From contig JAHEJA010000006.1 of NCBI GenBank assembly GCA_024639125.1, forward strand, positions 7,431 to 47,157: a DNA stretch of 39,727 nucleotides. The letters run 5' to 3'. The notes under the pieces were generated by a model, which saw only the letters and a program-made list of their open reading frames with translations, had not been told where the DNA came from and ran no database searches. Below, one piece after another: positions 35,393 to 39,727 of this stretch; the stretch's first letter is position 1, and every line of letters begins with the position of its first letter. Source of the DNA: Paracoccaceae bacterium. Lineage in GTDB: Bacteria; Pseudomonadota; Alphaproteobacteria; Rhodobacterales; Rhodobacteraceae. Both the position numbers and the translations under genes were made by a program.

Positions 35393-36013
35393 TTATTTAG
35401 CGTCACGCATAAGCTTGGCGAGTTGTTTTGTTTCAGCGCCAAGAGCGGATGTTTCTAATCTGTCTGCGGCGTGATGGCGGGCGGCATCTGGCTTGTTTTG
35501 GCCAAGTTTCCAAGTGCTTTGAACATCGCTTATATCGAATTTGCACGGGACGATTTGGTGGAACATTTTTTCTATACTTTCTTTTTCGACTTTGGCCATT
35601 TTCCAAATAGGCTTGGGGGAAAGCTGTGCTTCGAAATGATCAGAAAGAGCGTCGAGGATAGGCGGTAAACGATCTTGGTCTAAGAGTGTTAAGGTTCCGA
35701 TGAGATGGACCGAGACATAGTTCCATGTTGGGACTTGGTTTTCGATCTCGTACCAATCTGGGGAAATATACCCATGTGGACCCATTACGACGAGTGTTGC
35801 GGCAAGGGGGCCTTGTTGCAAGCGGCGCGTGATGGGGTTGGAGCGGACCAAATGCAAGTCAGCGGTGGTACCTGTTGCGGACAGTTGAAATGGTATGTGG
35901 CTTATCAATGGTTCCGCATCTGTCGATAGGCACAGTGTTCCAAAGCTGACAGCATTTGCAAAATCCAAACTTTTTTGAACGTCAGTTTTGCGAAAGATTG
36001 GATTTGGGTGCAT
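35393..36013 (-). CDS. PaiB-like FMN-binding protein
   Basis: A 206-residue protein of the PaiB/FMN-binding split-barrel family: MHPNPIFRKTDVQKSLDF at the start, SHIPFQL, GPHGYISPDWYEIENQVPTWNY in the middle, and WKMAKVEKESIEKMFHQIV. PaiB of Bacillus was described as a negative regulator of sporulation and protease genes, but the fold suggests flavin-linked chemistry, so the regulator name may mislead. It is divergent from the FMN riboswitch-ribH unit, a striking neighbour for an FMN-binding protein. Confidence 0.85.
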   Translation of the reverse strand: MHPNPIFRKTDVQKSLDFANAVSFGTLCLSTDAEPLISHIPFQLSATGTTADLHLVRSNPITRRLQQGPLAATLVVMGPHGYISPDWYEIENQVPTWNYVSVHLIGTLTLLDQDRLPPILDALSDHFEAQLSPKPIWKMAKVEKESIEKMFHQIVPCKFDISDVQSTWKLGQNKPDAARHHAADRLETSALGAETKQLAKLMRDAK

Positions 36014-36081
36014 CGCTTTGTCCTAGGAAAGTGTCGGAAACATGCTTGTCTTGGTCGATGAATTTTGGCAAGCTCTATTTG

Positions 36082-36215
36082 TTCTCAGGGCGGGGTGAAA
36101 TTCCCCACCGGCGGTATGGGGTTTCCCGAGCCCGCGAGCGGCCCACAAGGGTGTCAGCAGATCTGGTGCGAGGCCAGAGCCGACGGTTAAAGTCCGGATG
36201 GAAGAGAGCGATGAC
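36082..36215 (+). promoter_or_regulatory. FMN riboswitch (RFN element) ahead of ribH
   Basis: Conserved blocks are in order: TTCTCAGGGCGGGGTGAAAT, TCCCCACCGGCGGT, CCCGCGAGCGGCC, GTCAGCAGATCTGGTG, CCAGAGCCGACGGTTAAAGT and CCGGATGGAAGAGAG. Binding of FMN normally lowers expression of the downstream gene. Here 70 bp of expression platform, with possible hairpins around GGCCC TT GGGTC, separates it from the ribH SD (AAAGGAG). Confidence 0.95.
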
Positions 36216-36284
36216 AGTTCGGCCCTTGGGTCGAAGTGCGGTCGTGAGCCTTGGGTGACGTGTTGTTAACTAAAGGAGCATGAA

Positions 36285-36722
36285 ATGACACACACCCGTT
36301 TTGCATTTGTTAAGGCCTGCTGGCATTCAGATATCGTTGATCAAGCTTTGGCAGGATTTTTGGAAAAAATCCCTGCTGCGCATGTAGATGTGATTGATGT
36401 GCCTGGCGCGCTTGAGATGCCTTTGATCGCCAAAGATTTGGCGGAAACAGAAAAATATGGCGCCATTGTTTGTGCGGCTTTTGTCGTTGACGGCGGCATT
36501 TATCGTCATGACTTTGTTGCGCAAGCTGTTGTTGATGGCTTGGTGCGGGTCGGGCTGGATACGGGCGTGCCTGTTTTGTCTGTGTCTTTGACGCCGCATA
36601 ATTATCAAGAAACAGATCATCACAATGCGATCTATCGGGATCATTTCGTGGTGAAAGGACAAGAGGCTGCGAATGCGGCATTGGGTGTTGTTGCGGCCCG
36701 TGAGAAGATCAAAGCGATGTAA
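36285..36722 (+). CDS. ribH: 6,7-Dimethyl-8-ribityllumazine synthase, type II (RibH2-like)
   Basis: A 145-residue lumazine synthase condensing a pyrimidinedione with dihydroxybutanone phosphate in riboflavin synthesis. FAFVKACWHSDIVDQAL, DVIDVPGALEMPLIAK, AAFVVDGGIYRHDFV and SLTPHNYQETDHH match the RibH2 type of Brucella and rhizobia (decameric, with Trp at the substrate site) more than the ordinary RibH. An FMN riboswitch lies directly upstream, as known for ribH2 genes. No other rib gene is nearby. Confidence 0.93.
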   Translation: MTHTRFAFVKACWHSDIVDQALAGFLEKIPAAHVDVIDVPGALEMPLIAKDLAETEKYGAIVCAAFVVDGGIYRHDFVAQAVVDGLVRVGLDTGVPVLSVSLTPHNYQETDHHNAIYRDHFVVKGQEAANAALGVVAAREKIKAM

Positions 36723-36725
36723 TTT

Positions 36726-36770
36726 CCGATCACGTTCGTGATCGGATCCAAGCGGGGGCTTTGCCCCCGC
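36726..36770 (+). terminator. Tandem hairpins after ribH
   Basis: CCGATCAC gttc GTGATCGG (36726-36745) starts 3 bp after the stop. Then GCGGGGGC ttt GCCCCCGC (36752-36770). Neither has a T-run, so they may stabilise the 3' end or act with the following degenerate GAGTATTT element. Confidence 0.5.
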
Positions 36771-36777
36771 ACCCCCA

Positions 36778-36796
36778 GAGTTTCTTACAAAGGTGA
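36778..36796 (+). repeat. Degenerate GAGTATTT element, copy 5
   Basis: GAGTTTCTTAC then AAAGGTGA: one base shorter and with changes, but the same layout and the same position after a GC hairpin (36752-36770) as the other copies. It lies just past the stop of the leftward GST gene (36799). Confidence 0.4.
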
Positions 36797-36798
36797 CG

Positions 36799-37431
36799 TC
36801 AGCTGGTTGGAAACAGTGTGATTGGATCACCAGTGGTCCATTTTGGGTACTTATCCATAATCTTTAGAAAGCGATCGCTTTGGGTGAAGGCATTGAGCCA
36901 TTCATGGACATTGGGCCAAGGTTGGGCAAAGAACCATGTTTTGTCGATATTTGCGAATTGCCGAACAAAGGGCAAGATTGCCATATCAGCAACGCTTGGC
37001 GTATTTTTGAATAGAAATGGTTGTGTCAGCTGTTCGTCTAGCTTTTGGATGAAGACGCTGGCTTTTTCGCGTTCTGTTTTTGGGTTTGCATCAGGGTAGC
37101 GCGTTGCGTATTTTGTGCGGTCTAGAGATTGTTTGAATGGGCCGTCAAAATGAGCGATGAGTTCGTAGCCTTTGGGTGGCATTTCTAGCCAATTTTCCGG
37201 GTCATTTTGTGCCAGGGCCCATGCCATCACATGGAGAGATTCGTCTATGATTTTGGTATCTATTTTTAGGCAGGGGACTGTTTTGGAGGGGGAGCAGTCT
37301 AGGAATTCGGGCGCTTTGTCCCGTAGCAGAATTTCCCTTAGTTCGACTTGGATTTGTGCGGATTGAATCGCAAGGCGCGCGCGCATCGCGTAGGGGCATC
37401 GACGGAAGCTATAGAGGATAGGTTGGGCCAT
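36799..37431 (-). CDS. Glutathione S-transferase family protein, CPxA-type
   Basis: A 210-residue GST. The N-terminal thioredoxin fold contains YSFRRCPYAMRARLAI, a glutaredoxin-like Cys-Pro motif of Cys-GSTs, followed by SKTVPCLKIDTKIIDESL. The C-terminal helical part carries TPSVADMAILPFVRQF. Cys-GSTs usually act as thiol transferases or dehalogenases instead of conjugating enzymes. The start has only a weak GCGGA upstream, and copy 4 of the GAGTATTT element (reverse strand relative to the gene) sits in its leader. It follows mtaB on the same strand. Confidence 0.85.
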   Translation of the reverse strand: MAQPILYSFRRCPYAMRARLAIQSAQIQVELREILLRDKAPEFLDCSPSKTVPCLKIDTKIIDESLHVMAWALAQNDPENWLEMPPKGYELIAHFDGPFKQSLDRTKYATRYPDANPKTEREKASVFIQKLDEQLTQPFLFKNTPSVADMAILPFVRQFANIDKTWFFAQPWPNVHEWLNAFTQSDRFLKIMDKYPKWTTGDPITLFPTS

Positions 37432-37433
37432 TT

Positions 37434-37455
37434 GAGTATTTCCGCAAAGATGAAG
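37434..37455 (+). repeat. Recurrent GAGTATTT element, copy 4
   Basis: GAGTATTT, CCGC, AAAGATGAAG in the 26-bp gap between mtaB and the GST gene. Both genes run leftward, so this copy is antisense to transcription while keeping the same chromosomal orientation as the other copies. Confidence 0.75.
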
Positions 37456-37457
37456 GC

Positions 37458-38714
37458 CTAGGCCAAGAGCGTGTTGTTTGATTTACCAAGTATTTTGGCG
37501 GTTATGATGCTGCCCTCGGTTTGAGGGGTGTCGAAGGTCACTTCGCAGAATTGCTCTGTGCGGCCCATGAGCGGGTTTTCCATCAGGATATTATGCGTTT
37601 TTCCAATTTGTTCAGAGAGGTGGGAGGTGACCCTGGTAGCCCCTGCATCGCGTAGTTGTGCGGCCCTTTGTTTGATTACGGAACCGGTTATTTGTGGCAT
37701 CCGTGCGGCTGGCGTGCCTTGGCGTGGCGAGTAAGGGAATATGTGGAGCCACGTTAGGTGGCAGTCTTGGATTAATTTCAGAGAGTTTTCAAAATGTGCA
37801 TCGGTTTCTGTGGGGAAGCCTGCAATGATGTCTGCGCCATAGGTCATATCCGGGCGGAGTTTACGCGCATCTTCGCAGAACCGAATGGCATCATCACGCA
37901 GGTGGCGGCGTTTCATGCGTTTTAAGATCAGGTCGTCCCCATGTTGGAGTGATAGATGCAGATGCGGCATGAGGCGCGGTTCTGTTGCTATGGCCTGCAT
38001 AAGGTTTTCGTCCACTTCGATGCTGTCGATCGAGCTAATCCGAAGGCGCGGTAGGTCAGGGATCAGTTTTAGGATACGCATCACGAGATCGCCCAATTTG
38101 GGCGTCGCAGGCAGATCAGCGCCCCAGCTTGTTAGGTCCACGCCAGTGAGGACGACTTCGTTATAGCCTTTGTCCACGAGACGCTTGATTTGATCCACAA
38201 CAACACCAGCAGGGACAGATCGTGAATTTCCACGGCCAAAGGGGATGATGCAAAAGGTGCATCTATGATCACATCCGTTTTGGACCTGAACATAGGCGCG
38301 GCTGCGGGTGCCAAAGCCGTCAATTAAATGGCCCGCTGTTTCAGTGACGGACATAATGTCATCAACTTTGACGCGTTCTGTTTCACCGATAAAGTTGCTG
38401 GATAGCCCATGCCATGTGTCGGCTTGCATCTTTTCGGTATTGCCAATGACTGCGTCCACTTCGGACATAGCGGCAAAGGTTTCGGGTTCGATTTGGGCTG
38501 CGCATCCTGTCACAATAACTTTGGCATCTGGGTGTTCACGACGCAGACGGCGGATTTCTTGTTTGGATTTGCGAACGGCCTCGGCTGTGACGGCACATGT
38601 ATTGACAATCACGGCATCATTTAGGCCTGCTTGTTGAGCGAGGTCCTTCATTGCTTCGGATTCATATGCGTTCAGGCGGCATCCGAGCGTGGTGAATTTA
38701 GGAGCGTGCGTCAT
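37458..38714 (-). CDS. mtaB: tRNA (t6A37)-C2 methylthiotransferase MtaB
   Basis: A 418-residue radical-SAM methylthiotransferase making ms2t6A37 in ANN-reading tRNAs. The N-terminal UPF0004 cluster ligands lie in FTTLGCRLNAYESEAM, VNTCAVTAEAV and VTGCAAQIEPE. The radical-SAM CxxxCxxC is in GCDHRCTFCIIPFGRG near residue 150. It is more like MtaB (YqeV) than MiaB because of the GCRLNxYES start. It overlaps dapF by 4 bp. Confidence 0.93.
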   Translation of the reverse strand: MTHAPKFTTLGCRLNAYESEAMKDLAQQAGLNDAVIVNTCAVTAEAVRKSKQEIRRLRREHPDAKVIVTGCAAQIEPETFAAMSEVDAVIGNTEKMQADTWHGLSSNFIGETERVKVDDIMSVTETAGHLIDGFGTRSRAYVQVQNGCDHRCTFCIIPFGRGNSRSVPAGVVVDQIKRLVDKGYNEVVLTGVDLTSWGADLPATPKLGDLVMRILKLIPDLPRLRISSIDSIEVDENLMQAIATEPRLMPHLHLSLQHGDDLILKRMKRRHLRDDAIRFCEDARKLRPDMTYGADIIAGFPTETDAHFENSLKLIQDCHLTWLHIFPYSPRQGTPAARMPQITGSVIKQRAAQLRDAGATRVTSHLSEQIGKTHNILMENPLMGRTEQFCEVTFDTPQTEGSIITAKILGKSNNTLLA

Positions 38715-39526
38715 AACGATACCTTTAGGAAATCATCGGTGAAGGTGCCACTAAACACATGCATGGTAGGACCGGTCATCCAGATACCATCGTCGCGCCA
38801 GTCTATGTAAAGCGTCCCACCGTCAAGGTCGATACGTACAGAGCGACCTGACAGCCCACGGCGTGCCGCAGCAACAGCCGTCGCGCAAGACGATGAGCCA
38901 GATGCCATGGTTACCCCAACACCGCGTTCCCACACGCGCATACGCAGGTGATTTGGTCCGATCACATGCGCAAACTGAACATTTGTGCGTTGTGGGAATA
39001 ACGGGTGATTTTCAATCTCGGCACCGCGCCTAGCCAAATCTATTGCGTCGGCATCAGGGACAAAAAATGTACAATGCGGATTGCCCATTCCCGTTGCTGT
39101 TGGCGATCCGTCGATGGGAAGCTCTAGTGTGTCCATGTTCTGTGCAAGCGGGATGTCTTGCCAATCCAAGAGGGGATGCCCCATATTCACCGAGGTCAGG
39201 CCGTTCCCCGCATCTTTTGCATATAAATCGCCCCGTTCTGTTGTCAGGTGCAGATCGTTTTTTCCAGTTTCCTGCATCAGATGACGCGCAATACACCGCG
39301 TTGCATTCCCACAGGCTGCAGATTTTGATCCATCCGAATTGTAAAACACCAAATGCGCGTCTGCTGATCCGTTTTCTATAACAGCCAGTTGGTCAAACCC
39401 CACGCCAAGATGACGGTGCGCAATTGCGGAAATAGTGGAATCGGCAAGGGGATTCGTTTCTTTGCGTGAATCGATTACAACAAAGTCGTTTCCAAGCCCG
39501 TGCATTTTCATAAAGGGGAGTGACAT
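38711..39526 (-). CDS. dapF: Diaminopimelate epimerase
   Basis: A 271-residue PLP-independent epimerase turning LL- into meso-diaminopimelate for lysine and peptidoglycan. FMKMHGLGNDFVVID at the start; the two active-site Cys are in SAACGNATRCIA and MASGSSSCATAVAA; GNPHCTFFV is also typical. SD AAAGGAT precedes the ATG. It is the first gene of dapF-mtaB. Confidence 0.96.
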   Translation of the reverse strand: MSLPFMKMHGLGNDFVVIDSRKETNPLADSTISAIAHRHLGVGFDQLAVIENGSADAHLVFYNSDGSKSAACGNATRCIARHLMQETGKNDLHLTTERGDLYAKDAGNGLTSVNMGHPLLDWQDIPLAQNMDTLELPIDGSPTATGMGNPHCTFFVPDADAIDLARRGAEIENHPLFPQRTNVQFAHVIGPNHLRMRVWERGVGVTMASGSSSCATAVAAARRGLSGRSVRIDLDGGTLYIDWRDDGIWMTGPTMHVFSGTFTDDFLKVSL

Positions 39527-39610
39527 GATCGTTTTATCCTTTGTTACAGGGCATATATCCTTGGAATCAAAATGAATCCATAGATTGATGAAATTTCTTT
39601 GTTTTCGGGG

Positions 39611-39639
39611 TTGACCGCAGCGCCCAGTATTTCTAGAAG
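39611..39639 (+). promoter_or_regulatory. Candidate tRNA promoter
   Basis: TTGACC (39611-39616), 17 bases, TAGAAG (39634-39639); the tRNA begins 10 bases later, consistent with a short 5' leader. Confidence 0.4.
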
Positions 39640-39649
39640 GCGACGCAGT

Positions 39650-39725
39650 GGGCCGTTAGCTCAGTTGGTAGAGCAACTGACTTTTAATCAGTAGGTCGCT
39701 GGTTCGAACCCAGCACGGCTCACCA
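39650..39725 (+). tRNA. tRNA-Lys (anticodon UUU)
   Basis: GGGCCGT pairs with ACGGCTC (one G-U) as acceptor stem. D arm GCTC...GAGC, anticodon loop ACTTTTAATC with TTT, and T arm GCTGGTTCGAACCCAGC are canonical. CCA is encoded (39723-39725). Confidence 0.97.
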
Positions 39726-39727
39726 TT

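Noticed and set aside
35956-36258. Plus-strand frame spanning the FMN riboswitch
   Set aside because: The region is a clear RFN element; the frame is chance.
39650-39725. tRNA-Lys as an integration (att) site
   Set aside because: No integrase or direct repeat of the tRNA 3' end is visible in this window, although the right side is cut off.

Overview
The window is chromosomal DNA of an alphaproteobacterium, most likely a Rhodobacteraceae (Roseobacter-type) member with roughly half G+C by eye. The reasons are the block rsfS-rlmH-gpmI-envC-ctpA-rppH, the mutS/maeB divergent pair, a type II lumazine synthase behind an FMN riboswitch, a Rhodobacteraceae-type membrane protein inside the leu genes, and the protein sequences in general. 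I see almost only housekeeping genes. There is no insertion sequence, prophage, CRISPR array or toxin-antitoxin cassette that I can support.

Layout. 1-1234: the truncated gene of a secreted PepSY-like protein with an Asp/His-rich repeat tail, divergent from a membrane-anchored LuxR-type regulator. 1235-7848: mutS, maeB, a PfkB-type sugar kinase and msrA. 8005-9635: a class IV aminotransferase-like gene translationally coupled to a sulfotransferase-like gene. 9636-13045: a leftward kefF-kefC-arfB operon flanked by two isolated 18-codon reading frames, each with a strong ribosome-binding site and structured RNA around it. 13046-16630: a queuosine-precursor transporter with an unusual leader, MepA endopeptidase, an Atg22-like MFS transporter and a hotdog thioesterase. 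16672-19488: the pncA-pncB NAD salvage operon and a PPP-family phosphatase. 19619-22693: a hybrid histidine kinase and an EamA transporter. 22796-27463: leuC-leuD, a conserved membrane protein, the remnant of a LysR gene, and leuB. 27748-34760: an MscS channel, rsfS-rlmH, gpmI-envC-ctpA and rppH. 34757-39526: two GST-family genes, a PaiB-like protein, FMN riboswitch-ribH, mtaB-dapF. 39650-39725: tRNA-Lys(UUU).

The most interesting non-textbook signals are in the gaps. (1) A small leftward transcription unit at 12824-13039 has a Shine-Dalgarno complementary to about 17 nt of the 16S rRNA 3' end, an 18-residue reading frame, a downstream anti-Shine-Dalgarno and an intrinsic terminator. (2) A second 18-codon frame at 9644-9700 lies directly behind a 9-bp hairpin. 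(3) A recurrent 22-bp element (GAGTATTT, four bases, AAAGATGAAG) occurs four times clearly and once degenerately, always in the same chromosomal orientation. (4) An aminotransferase-like protein lacks the class IV PLP-binding Glu and is coupled to a sulfotransferase. (5) A membrane-bound regulator sits beside a metal-binding-type repeat protein.
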